Part shown: positions 16,712 to 24,287 of the stretch, one piece after another | Layout of the letters: every line of letters starts with the position of its first letter | How positions within the stretch are numbered: the first letter of the stretch is position 1 | DNA from: JBGOUJ01 sp041477005 | GTDB lineage: Bacteria; Acidobacteriota; Terriglobia; Bryobacterales; JACQDG01 | Length of the DNA stretch: 26,037 nt | Reading direction: 5' to 3' | NCBI GenBank assembly: GCA_041477005.1 | Contig: JBGOUJ010000029.1 | Coordinates: 1-26,037, forward strand | Position numbers and translations under genes: made by a program | The notes under the pieces: model-generated | The model's input: only the letters and a program-made list of their open reading frames with translations | The model's database searches: none | What the model was told of the DNA's origin: nothing

Positions 16712-19291
16712 TCACCGAATCGCCTCCAGCAGGTCTGATTGGCTGAGAAGCTGAAAACCCGCCGGCCGCTCAAGGATGCGGTAGACATTCTCGGTCCAGG
16801 CATAGACCTTTTTCGCTTCCTCGATTTCGAGAACGCGATTGTGGATATCCACCGGCGCACTGAGGAGCACGCGCCGCGGCGCAATTGCGGCAGCGATCTG
16901 CGGTGTATCAGCGTATTTCAGGAGACCCGGCACGTAGTAGTCGAAATCAGGCAAGCCATCCTTATCGATCACGTCCTGGTAGCTCACCAGTCCGTGCGAG
17001 TTAACCACCACATGCACTCTGGAATCGATGGCGGCAAGGTATAGGGCCATCGGGCCCTCACGGGTGCCTTCACCCCAGACGGTCAGGCGCGACGACCGGT
17101 ATTCGGGCTGTGAGAGAAGGTAGTCGATCACCTTTTGCAGATCAAATATTCGCGTTGAAAACAGGTGTTTGCCGAGAGCCATGGTGTACAGCATCACGCT
17201 TGTCATATCCTGTACGCGCGTGGCGCCGGCGCCACGCACCTCGGGAACAGCAACCGTGAATCCGGCTTGCTGGAATCTGTCCACAGCCGGATAGCGCTCC
17301 GCCATGGAAAAGTAAATCATCAGCGCCTGACCCGCTGCCCTATTGGCTGGATGGTGGATTGTGACTGCGACCGGAAGATCGCGCTCAGTTTTCAATACCA
17401 CTCTTCGCACAGAACCGGCCCCATGGGCACGATCGTCGCTCTCAACCACCGGCGCCGGTACCTTGGGGATGTCGCCCATTAATTCGACGAGCCGTTGCCG
17501 CATTTTCTCTTGGAAATCGGCGACGCTTCTCGAATCCGAAGGGGCTTCAAACTTTGCCTGATTCTTGGCCAGATATTCACGTATCAGGTCGATGACATCC
17601 TTTCCGCGCTCGCCTGGGGGAAAAACCTTCAACAGCCCGGATTCCTTGCTGATCAGGGCATCTTCCGGATCGCGGGGCTCTTGCGCCTCGGCCGGCTCGC
17701 CGATGTCCTTGAGCCACGAGTTGAACTGTCGGTACATGGCGAGGCGCAGCGGCTTCGAGTACGTGTGACCCGCATCGCGATCGAGAAAATACTGGATGTT
17801 GTCTTCCGCACCGTAGAGCCGGTAGACCCTACGGGCCGCTTCGAAGATAGGGAGAATCCGGTCGCTCAAGATATCCATGTACCCGCCGAGGATCAGCAGC
17901 TTGCGAGGAGCAATGAAGCTGTAGATGTCCTCCATCTCGGCATAAAGGTTCAGATTCGGCAGGTAGGCGCAGCAGCCCGCGTTGGCCCGCTTGATCAGGG
18001 CCTCGATGGTGGTTGAATAGCCTCCCGGCGCGACGCACCGCACCCGCGGGTCAAGAGCGGCAGTGAAAATGGCATTGAAACCGCCGCCGGAGAGGCCGGT
18101 CACGCCGATCCTCGACGGATCGACCTCCGGACGGCTGGAGAGATAATCAATCGCCCGAATCGAATCCCAAAACATCAGACCCGATACTTCCATGCTCGCC
18201 AGGATCGTCTTGCGGCGCAGCGTGTCGTGATTCCCCGCGCCAAGCCACGCTCGCTCCCCCTGCGAAATCGGGTCGTAGGTCAGGACAACGTATCCTTTTT
18301 TCGCTAGGCCGATGCATCGCCCCTGCTCGGACCAGATGAAGAAGTCGTCATCGCCGTAATGACCGATCGTGCTGAGGATTCCAGGCGCAGGGAATGTGGC
18401 TTTTTTCGGCAGATACAGGAGGGCGCTGACCAGGAATCCGGGCTGGCTCTCGAAGATCACCTTCTCGATCTTGTAGTCGGGCCGGTCCACGACGCCGGTT
18501 ACCCGGGCATTTAGCGGGGTGCGCTCCGGCCACGGGTCCAGACCGAGGGAGCGGCGAACGCCCATCAGGGCTTGCGTCCTGTGTTTCTCAAACTCTTCGA
18601 TCGAGCGGAAGTTCCGCGGATATCGCGAGGCCAGCGACGAGCCGACCGCATCCAGATATTGCCATAGCGGCTCGCCTGCAACTTTTCCCGAGAGGCGAGA
18701 ATTGCAGTGGAAGGCGTACGTGGCGAAGGCCGACGCTGTCTGGCCGCGCGCGTCAAGGTGGGAGTAAGCAAGCTCGGAGTCCCTCACCCCCAGGCCCAAC
18801 CTGCCTTCCGGCACTTCGAGGTTGCCCAAAGCCAGGGTGAGCCCCACCGAATCGCTCCGCCCCGGTGGCCGTAAAGTAATCGCAAGATCGGTTCCCTTCG
18901 CGCTGATGTGAAAACTCACAACAGGCTCTTTGCCGAGCGCTCCCATCGGCGCGGTGACCACTTCGCGAGATCTTCCGAAGTGGTTCTCCTGGACGCTGGC
19001 ACGCGACTTCCGCCAGTCGAGGATAACGGCATAAGATTCGCTCGGCCCTGCATACCGGACCAGAACAGCCGTGGTTCCCGGAGCGCGTTGGATGTGTCCT
19101 GAGAACTCGAAGTCGCCGTACCACTGGCGGGAGAGCAGCAAACCCAGATCGCCTCCCGTGCTGCGGCCATTACCCCCGGACGCGGTTGCGGTCCACACGC
19201 CGCTCACCGGCTCCCACGCCGAGTCGGCCCCGAAAACATGCGCCACGGACAACAGCAGTATGCTCAGCGTCATCGATCGATGAATTCGCAT
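16712..19291 (-). CDS. Secreted two-domain alpha/beta-hydrolase (acetyl-xylan-esterase-like) with LamG-like N-terminus
   Basis: An 859-residue protein with a signal peptide (HRSMTLSILLLSVAHVFGA). Residues about 25-175 form a beta-sandwich like the LamG/DUF1080 group (WYGDFEFSGHIQRAPG, SYAVILDW). Residues about 230-530 are an alpha/beta-hydrolase of the acetyl xylan esterase/dipeptidyl-peptidase type with nucleophile Ser401 in GLSGGG, a likely Asp in GGYMDILSD and His in RDAGHTYS. A second hydrolase-like domain (about 620-850) has VWGEGTREG where the nucleophile elbow should be, with no serine and no obvious catalytic His, so it is probably inactive. ATG 19291 fits the signal peptide and has GAGG 5 bases before it; the GAGG overlaps the stop of the small gene upstream. 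It likely removes ester groups from a polysaccharide or similar polymer. Confidence 0.87.
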   Translation of the reverse strand: MRIHRSMTLSILLLSVAHVFGADSAWEPVSGVWTATASGGNGRSTGGDLGLLLSRQWYGDFEFSGHIQRAPGTTAVLVRYAGPSESYAVILDWRKSRASVQENHFGRSREVVTAPMGALGKEPVVSFHISAKGTDLAITLRPPGRSDSVGLTLALGNLEVPEGRLGLGVRDSELAYSHLDARGQTASAFATYAFHCNSRLSGKVAGEPLWQYLDAVGSSLASRYPRNFRSIEEFEKHRTQALMGVRRSLGLDPWPERTPLNARVTGVVDRPDYKIEKVIFESQPGFLVSALLYLPKKATFPAPGILSTIGHYGDDDFFIWSEQGRCIGLAKKGYVVLTYDPISQGERAWLGAGNHDTLRRKTILASMEVSGLMFWDSIRAIDYLSSRPEVDPSRIGVTGLSGGGFNAIFTAALDPRVRCVAPGGYSTTIEALIKRANAGCCAYLPNLNLYAEMEDIYSFIAPRKLLILGGYMDILSDRILPIFEAARRVYRLYGAEDNIQYFLDRDAGHTYSKPLRLAMYRQFNSWLKDIGEPAEAQEPRDPEDALISKESGLLKVFPPGERGKDVIDLIREYLAKNQAKFEAPSDSRSVADFQEKMRQRLVELMGDIPKVPAPVVESDDRAHGAGSVRRVVLKTERDLPVAVTIHHPANRAAGQALMIYFSMAERYPAVDRFQQAGFTVAVPEVRGAGATRVQDMTSVMLYTMALGKHLFSTRIFDLQKVIDYLLSQPEYRSSRLTVWGEGTREGPMALYLAAIDSRVHVVVNSHGLVSYQDVIDKDGLPDFDYYVPGLLKYADTPQIAAAIAPRRVLLSAPVDIHNRVLEIEEAKKVYAWTENVYRILERPAGFQLLSQSDLLEAIR

Positions 19292-19298
19292 GGTCGCC

Positions 19299-19556
19299 TC
19301 AGCTACCGACAATCTTGGGGGGCGGCTTTCCAGCCTCCACGAAGTCCGCCACCTCGCGCAAGGTCACGGGCAAATCGCCGAAAAAAGTCTCGCTGCGCAC
19401 CCTAGTCACTTCGGAAGCCACACGGCGCATCTCGACGGCAGCTTCCGCCGGCGCCGCCTGGCTGCGGTTCTGTTGTGACATGTAGAGTTGATGATACCCT
19501 TCCAGGACCGCTTGGTACGCGCGGATGATCAAAAGCTCGCCCTCAAACAGCGTCAC
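19299..19556 (-). CDS. Small helical protein of unknown function
   Basis: An 85-residue frame starting at GTG 19556, whose GTGA overlaps the TGA of the preceding small frame by 4 bases. It ends 7 bases before the esterase gene, so it sits tightly in that operon. The sequence is rich in helix formers (LFEGELLIIRAYQAVLEGYHQLYMS, then EAAVEMRRVASEVTRVR) and has a conserved-looking end (FGDLPVTLREVADFVEAG). No signal peptide and no family recognised. A start inside a longer open frame coming from the transposase remnant would hide this gene from an automatic caller. It could also be the 3' end of a larger lost gene. Confidence 0.5.
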   Translation of the reverse strand: MTLFEGELLIIRAYQAVLEGYHQLYMSQQNRSQAAPAEAAVEMRRVASEVTRVRSETFFGDLPVTLREVADFVEAGKPPPKIVGS

Positions 19557-19690
19557 AACTGGCCGTAATCTCTGGCAGCCAGCGCATTCTTCGCCGACCG
19601 AACATGTTCCAGGCACTGCTCGGTCATTCGGTACGCGTGCCGCTTCTCGTCGCGCAAGAAATCCATCCCCACCGACTTCACCCGGTCCAC
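19553..19690 (-). CDS. Tiny overlapping frame or gene remnant, unknown function
   Basis: In this frame the codons from GTG 19690 to TGA 19553 have about 80% G/C at third positions. The longer frame that overlaps it has under 40% over the same bases, so this is the real coding frame. The product would be 45 residues (VKSVGMDFLRDEKRHAYRMT, then EHVRSAKNALAARDYGQL). The frame is open back to 19774 but with weaker coding character. It may be a complete small gene coupled to the next by GTGA, or the C-terminus of a gene cut by the mobile-element insertion. No family recognised. Confidence 0.4.
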   Translation of the reverse strand: MDRVKSVGMDFLRDEKRHAYRMTEQCLEHVRSAKNALAARDYGQL

Positions 19691-20376
19691 ATAAGGTTTC
19701 CCACAAGAAATTCGCTGACCGGCCTCCCGGCACCAGACTGTGCGCTTGAGATCCCCGTCCCGCGATGTCGATGATCAGGGGCAGAATGCGGGCGGTTCTG
19801 GCCAGTGCCCGCACCTCGGGTATGACCGCCGGGGAACGGTACCTTTTCGTAGCCCACTCGACCCAGAGCTTTCGATTCGTCTTGCCCTTCAGCAGCCCCG
19901 CTCGCGCCAACTGCCGCGGCACCCAACTGAATACTTCCCGGTGTGTCCCTTCATCCATCAGCCGCCGCGTCCGCGAGATCGTCACGTGATCCGGCGTCCG
20001 TTCGTCCAGTCCGACCCCTAGCAACTGCCGCAAGCACAACGAGTCCGCCACCCGCCAGGCGATCTCCCGCTCGCTCTCCAGTCCCTCAAAGAAGCCGATC
20101 AGCATCAGCCGGAAGCACCTCCCCGGCGGCAGCGACGGCCGTCCCAGCTTGTCGTGATAGAACTGCTGGCACCGGCCCTTGCAAAACCGGCCGAAATCGG
20201 CCCCTTCCAGCATTTGATTCAGCCGTTGATAGAACGGGCGTCCGGGCGGCTCGGCCAGCTCAGCCCGATACCACAGCGGTTCCTGCCGCTCACGGTGCTT
20301 CCGTGTTCCCATGGCCATAGCCCGATTCTAAGTCAAAACATTTTCGAGTCACACGGGCTGCTAACATAGAGCATAG

Positions 20377-20406
20377 TTGACTCAAACCGGCTGATGGATT
20401 TATACT
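20377..20406 (+). promoter_or_regulatory. Promoter candidate directed at the TPR gene
   Basis: TTGACT (20377-20382), an 18-base spacer, then TATACT (20401-20406). This is five of six matches at each box to the sigma-70 consensus. The -35 lies inside the left arm of the inverted repeat. The predicted leader to the TPR start is about 250 bases. Confidence 0.5.
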
Positions 20407-20495
20407 TGACGCCGCGAACATCGTAGAACAGGACGCATTGCGCAACCGCCTCTTGGCTAGGGGGATGCTTGGCTGGTGGATAATTTGGCACGTCA

Positions 20496-20524
20496 ACGAT
20501 ACGCTAGAACGCTGTTTGAGTCAA
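20496..20524 (-). promoter_or_regulatory. Promoter candidate directed at the minus-strand operon
   Basis: On the minus strand, TTGACT (20524-20519), a 17-base spacer, then TATCGT (20501-20496). The -35 is good and the -10 has four of six matches. The -35 lies in the right arm of the inverted repeat. Its transcript would run leftwards across the facing promoter and into the transposase remnant and esterase operon. Confidence 0.4.
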
Positions 20525-20664
20525 CTATATGCCCGTAGATTTTCGCGACGCCGCCGACCTGTTCTGCCTGGATCTCTACAAGGAGTTCGATCTCGACCGG
20601 TTGGCCGTCGTAGCTTACCCGACGAAGATTACGCATCAGTAGTTTCGGCGGTAAGTTGATTGAG

Positions 20665-21951
20665 ATGTTGGGCGGCGTTGCTCTCTTCATATGTTTCGCG
20701 TTGGCGCAAGCGGCCGGCCACGACCTCGCCCGGCAGCTTATCGCAGAAGGCCTGCACTTCATCAAGCAAGGGCGGCTTTTGGAAGCAGCAGATCGCTTTC
20801 GCAAAGCCATTGAAGCCGACCCGAAGAACGTTGATGCACAAAACGACCTCGGCGTAGTGCTGCGCCGGCAGCAAAACTTTCCCGAGGCGGTCTCCGCCTT
20901 TCGGGCTGCATTGCAGTTGCAGCCAGGCGAAGCCCGCATTCACAGCAATCTTGCTTCGGCGCTGCAGGAGATGGGCCACCTCGCCGAAGCGGTCGCTGAA
21001 ATGAAAGCGGCGTATTCGTTACAGCCCGAGAACGCGGCCATTCGCCGCAACTTGAGTGTTCTGCATTCCAAGCTGGGTGATGAGTATCAGGCCGGCGGCG
21101 ATCTGAACCAAGCGGTCAAACAGTTTCGAGAAGCAGCGCAGCTTGCCGGCGACCGCTTCGAATCTCACCAGGCGCTGGGGAGCGCGCTGTTACAACTCGG
21201 CGATCTGGGCGAGGCTGAGACTGAGCTGCGCCGCGCACTTGAGCTTGAGCCATCGTCCGGCGAGTCTCATCGAGATCTGGGGATCGTTCTGCGGCGCCGG
21301 AGCAAGCTCGATGAAGCCGCTGCCGAGTTGCGCCGCGCGAGCGAATTGATTCCGGCCGACAGTGCCGCCCACTACAACCTGGGCCAGGTGTTGCAGAAGA
21401 CCGGGCACGCGCAGGAAGCTGTCATCGAGCTGCGTGCGGCGGAGAAGATCAATCAAAAAGCAAAGGACGCAATCCTCGCCAAAACTTACAACAACACCGG
21501 TACGAAGCTGCTTCAAGGCGGCCAGTTTGAAGAGGCCGCATCCAAGCTGCAGGAAGCCGTTCGCCTCGACCCGGAAAATGCCGTAGCCCGCTATAACTAT
21601 GGCGTGGCACTAATCGAGACGAACAAATTGGAGCCGGCCATCGCAGAACTCGAAGCTACGCTGCGCCTGAAGCCCGATCAGGCCGACGCCTATTACTACC
21701 TAGGACGCGCCTGGCTGGCCAAAGGACGACCCGCCGAAGCCGTTCAGCATCTCCAAACGGCCTTGAGCCTCAAGCCGCAGGATGCGCGGGCGCACAACGT
21801 GCAGGCCGTGGCGCTGGCAGCAATGCGGCAAACGCAGGAGGCAGCCAAAGAAATTCGGCGGGCTCTCGAGATCGATCCCGGTAACTCACTGTTCCACGAG
21901 AATCTCGCCTGCCTGGAGCGGCGGCTCGAAGACTGCACTCTGACGCCTTGA
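20665..21951 (+). CDS. Exported TPR-repeat protein
   Basis: A 428-residue protein with a short hydrophobic leader (LGGVALFICFALAQAAG) and then about eleven tetratricopeptide units through to the end. The A/B helix pattern is clear in units such as GRLLEAADRFRKAIEADPKN, FPEAVSAFRAALQLQPGE and GRPAEAVQHLQTALSLKPQD. TPR arrays bind other proteins; no enzymatic domain is present. TTG 20656 is an alternative start, but ATG 20665 gives a more typical leader. The gene ends 13 bases from the stop of the convergent CRTAC1 gene. TPR proteins beside CRTAC1/ASPIC proteins are a familiar pairing in Acidobacteriota, suggesting a shared surface or periplasmic task, by inference. Confidence 0.88.
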   Translation: MLGGVALFICFALAQAAGHDLARQLIAEGLHFIKQGRLLEAADRFRKAIEADPKNVDAQNDLGVVLRRQQNFPEAVSAFRAALQLQPGEARIHSNLASALQEMGHLAEAVAEMKAAYSLQPENAAIRRNLSVLHSKLGDEYQAGGDLNQAVKQFREAAQLAGDRFESHQALGSALLQLGDLGEAETELRRALELEPSSGESHRDLGIVLRRRSKLDEAAAELRRASELIPADSAAHYNLGQVLQKTGHAQEAVIELRAAEKINQKAKDAILAKTYNNTGTKLLQGGQFEEAASKLQEAVRLDPENAVARYNYGVALIETNKLEPAIAELEATLRLKPDQADAYYYLGRAWLAKGRPAEAVQHLQTALSLKPQDARAHNVQAVALAAMRQTQEAAKEIRRALEIDPGNSLFHENLACLERRLEDCTLTP

Positions 21952-21954
21952 GCT

Positions 21955-21974
21955 TTATTTCGCCTTATTTCGCC
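21955..21974. repeat. 10-bp tandem duplication across the CRTAC1 stop codon
   Basis: TTATTTCGCC is present twice in direct succession at 21955-21964 and 21965-21974. On the minus strand this duplicates the last codons and stop (GCG AAA TAA) of the CRTAC1 gene, within the 13-base gap between two convergent stops. It probably arose by slippage; no terminator hairpin is visible. Confidence 0.7.
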
Positions 21975-23635
21975 TCTTTAACCGTAAGGATCTGGTTGGC
22001 TGCTACATCCTTCAAACGTTGCACGGCTCCGCTGGGCCAACGAATTTCAATCTCGCGGATGCGGCGGTCGTTGCCCAATCCGAAGTGGACGCGTTTGTCG
22101 CTCGCCGAAAGATAGCTGGAAGCGGTCGAAACGAACCCGTGCTGCTCCATTCCCGATTCGCTGGTGATCCGGATGCGCGCTCCGATCCCGTCGCGATTGC
22201 TCGAAGACCCGATTGTATCGATCAAGATCCAGTTGTTTTTTCCTCCGTTGTTGCGCAGAAGCACAGCAGGCCCATCGTTGGAGGTCACCACCACGTCCAT
22301 CCAGCCGTCGTTGTTGAAGTCGCCAAACGCCGCGCCTCGCGCCGCCAATGGAACGCGAAAAACCGGGCCGGCCTGCGCCGAAGCATCTTCCAGCCTGCCG
22401 CGGACATTTCGCATCAATAGCAGCCGTTGTTGGTATGAGATCAGCGGAAAGTCGATGGAGATCGTATCCATCACGTGGCCTTGCGCCACGAAGACATCTT
22501 TCCAGCCGTCGTTGTCGTAATCGATGAGCTTCGTCCCCCAGCCTCCATAGGGCATCGTGATGCCGGAGAGGCCCGTCTCATCGGAAACGTCCTCATATTC
22601 TCCATTCGCATTTCGCAGAAGCACGTAGCCTTGCAGCGACAAGGCGGTCAGGAAGATGTCAGGGCGGCCGTCGTTGTCGTAATCATTCCAGTCAACGCCC
22701 ATGCCTGCAAACGCCGATCCCCGGGAGTTGTAGGCAGCGCCTTTTTCCAAGGCTAATTCGGTGAACGTGCCGTCGCCGTTGTTGCGGAAGAGCTGCTGTG
22801 CAACCGAGTCGTTGGCGACCAGGACATCCGGCCGGCCGTCTCCATCATAGTCGTTGATTGCCACTCCCAGCCCTTTGCCGGGATGTGCAGCGAAGCCGGA
22901 TGGTTGGCTTACATCACGGAATTTTCCGTTGCCTTCGTTGTGATAGAGGATATGAGTCACGGCCTGGAAGGCATTGGGATGGCAGTATCCGCGCCGCTCG
23001 ATCTTTTCGGGGCCGCACCAGGGGCTGTTGCTGAAATCCCAATCGAGGTATCGCACGACGAATAAATCAAGGCGGCCATCACCGTCGTAATCGAAAAACG
23101 CCGCGCCGCTTGACCAGCCTCCGCCCGCGACTCCGGCTTGCTCAGTCACGTCCTTGAATGTGCCGTCGCCCTCGTTGTGATAAAGCTGATTGCGGCCGAA
23201 ATTGGTCACGTAGATGTCGGGCCTTCCGTCGTTATCGTAATCGGCGACCGCGACACCCATGCCGTAGCCCTCTCCACGCAGGCCGGCACGTTCGGTGACA
23301 TCCACGAACGTTCCGTGGCCGGTGTTACGATAGAGCCGATTCCAGTAGCGCGGGTCGGTCTTATCCGGCGGCTTGCCTTTTCGCATGGGATCGGCCAAAG
23401 CCGCGCCGTTCACGAAAAACAAATCGAGGTTGCCGTCTCCGTCGTAATCCAGCCAGGCCACTCCCGAGCCCATCGGCTCGATCAGATATTTCTGGGAGGT
23501 TCGTGACGCTTCGTGCCGGAAACGGAGACCGGATTCAGGAGTGACGTCCGAAAAGACTGAAAGCTGGGACGGGGTTTGCCCCGCCGCTGCCATGCAGAGC
23601 GCAACCAGCAAACATCTTCTGAGCAACTTCGCCAT
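21965..23635 (-). CDS. CRTAC1-family FG-GAP/ASPIC-UnbV secreted protein
   Basis: A 556-residue protein with a signal peptide (LLRRCLLVALCMAAAGQ) and a seven-bladed FG-GAP/integrin-like propeller. Seven calcium-loop motifs are visible: DYDGDGNLD, DYDNDGRPD, DYDGDGRLD, DYDGDGRPD, a second DYDNDGRPD, DYDNDGWKD and DFNNDGWMD. The C-terminal ASPIC/UnbV domain is marked by NNWILIDTIGSSSNRDGIGARI and the closing IREIEIRWPSGAVQRL. A cysteine pair (WCGPEKIERRGYC) matches the family. The function in bacteria is unsettled; calcium-dependent binding at the cell surface is the usual inference. ATG 23635 has no strong ribosome binding site. Confidence 0.93.
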   Translation of the reverse strand: MAKLLRRCLLVALCMAAAGQTPSQLSVFSDVTPESGLRFRHEASRTSQKYLIEPMGSGVAWLDYDGDGNLDLFFVNGAALADPMRKGKPPDKTDPRYWNRLYRNTGHGTFVDVTERAGLRGEGYGMGVAVADYDNDGRPDIYVTNFGRNQLYHNEGDGTFKDVTEQAGVAGGGWSSGAAFFDYDGDGRLDLFVVRYLDWDFSNSPWCGPEKIERRGYCHPNAFQAVTHILYHNEGNGKFRDVSQPSGFAAHPGKGLGVAINDYDGDGRPDVLVANDSVAQQLFRNNGDGTFTELALEKGAAYNSRGSAFAGMGVDWNDYDNDGRPDIFLTALSLQGYVLLRNANGEYEDVSDETGLSGITMPYGGWGTKLIDYDNDGWKDVFVAQGHVMDTISIDFPLISYQQRLLLMRNVRGRLEDASAQAGPVFRVPLAARGAAFGDFNNDGWMDVVVTSNDGPAVLLRNNGGKNNWILIDTIGSSSNRDGIGARIRITSESGMEQHGFVSTASSYLSASDKRVHFGLGNDRRIREIEIRWPSGAVQRLKDVAANQILTVKEAK

Positions 23636-24161
23636 GCGATCGCGGCTTTACTTAAGCTCTTAGCACATTATGGCGCCGTCTGTCCGCTTGCTGTGGCGTT
23701 GTTAATCGCAGCACCGAACCGAATCATCAATCAGCCCACGTTCCCGTGCCTGTCTTTTTTTCCGGCTCTGCGCTCGGCCGGTGGACGTGAATTGCCACAG
23801 GGTTGGATGGTGGTTCGGCGGAAGGCAGAAGTTGCTGATTCAATGAGGGTTGAGCGTGTCTTGCGTCTCTGGTAAGCGCGCGGCTATCCGATCTGCGCTG
23901 CCATTCCGTTGAATAAGCGAGGGTGGCGAGAAGGTGTGGCGTTCCGGGCTGCTTGGCCCAGCCCGCCGGACCGGGACCGAGGAAACCCAGCGATTCCCGC
24001 CACCCGACGGTCGGATCCGAAAATCCTCTCTGAACGGCCTGCAAACATTGGCCAGGCAGCACCTCGACACCGCAAGCCGTGGCCAGCCTCGGGGGCAGGC
24101 GATCAGAGAAACCCGGTAAAGACGGGGGACTCCACAGATTCTTGCGCAGAGCCTTTTTTCC

Positions 24162-24191
24162 TTGACACGCACGACCGATAGAGCGTATTCT
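24162..24191 (+). promoter_or_regulatory. Sigma-70-type promoter for the second receptor gene
   Basis: A perfect TTGACA (24162-24167), an 18-base spacer, then TATTCT (24186-24191, four of six). A T-rich tract lies just upstream (24153-24160). The start point would be near 24198, giving a leader of about 90 bases to ATG 24288. Confidence 0.6.
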
Positions 24192-24207
24192 CCATGCAAG
24201 CGCATGG
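24192..24207. promoter_or_regulatory. Operator-like palindrome at the predicted transcription start
   Basis: CCATGC-AAGC-GCATGG is a perfect 6-bp inverted repeat with a 4-base centre, immediately after the -10 box and spanning the likely +1. The position suits a repressor site; as RNA it would be a 5'-end hairpin. Confidence 0.5.
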
Positions 24208-24287
24208 GCACAACCTGGTCGCTCCCCCGCGCCGCGCATGGTAAAACGGGGACGACGTCTGAACACTAGATCGAGGATGGCAAAGAA

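Larger units (their letters stand above)
19299..20318 (-). pseudogene. Composite open frame: truncated IS5/IS1182-type transposase fused to unrelated sequence
   Basis: This 339-codon frame begins as a transposase of the DUF772 kind: GTRKHRERQEPLW, LGRPSLPPGRCFRLMLIGFFEGL, SEREIAWRVADSLCLRQLLG, LDERTPDHVTISRTRRLMDEGTHREVF and ending at GLLKGKT near 19878. In intact relatives the catalytic DDE region follows. Here it is absent and the frame continues into unrelated sequence (LWVEWATKRYRSPAV, ILPLIIDIAG), then a stretch with poor codon use, then the small gene at 19299-19556. So only about 147 N-terminal residues of transposase remain and the element cannot be active on its own. No second element end was found on the left side. 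Confidence 0.75.
20374..20527. repeat. 14-bp perfect inverted repeat flanking 126 bp
   Basis: TAGTTGACTCAAAC at 20374-20387 is repeated as its reverse complement at 20514-20527. The central nine bases are nearly self-complementary, but the outer TAG and AC also match, so the pairing is more than a palindrome effect. Both copies contain a -35-like TTGACT directed into the 126-bp interior. It could be a paired operator, ends of a lost small element, or an invertible segment. Confidence 0.65.
20319..20664. other. Intergenic region between the transposase remnant and the TPR gene
   Basis: About 346 bp with no convincing gene. It contains a 14-bp inverted repeat and two facing promoter candidates, listed separately. 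Two very short frames exist on opposite strands (20529-20642 plus, 37 residues; 20493-20636 minus, 47 residues). They overlap each other and neither has good supporting signals. Confidence 0.6.
23636..24287. other. Long intergenic region between CRTAC1 and the second receptor
   Basis: About 650 bp between two divergent genes. Open frames exist here on both strands (for example 23727-24338 minus), but their products are compositionally odd (rich in Pro, Ser, Arg and Gly, no domain pattern). The region carries the promoter and palindrome for the receptor gene near 24162-24207. Nothing else was recognised; roughly 400 bp (23720-24120) has no explanation. Confidence 0.55.

Noticed and set aside
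20493..20636. A 47-residue minus-strand frame and an overlapping 37-residue plus-strand frame (20529-20642)
   Set aside because: They conflict with each other, have no ribosome binding sites, and their codon statistics do not decide between them. The minus-strand product reads like a beta-rich fragment, so it may be a gene remnant, but support is too thin to list.
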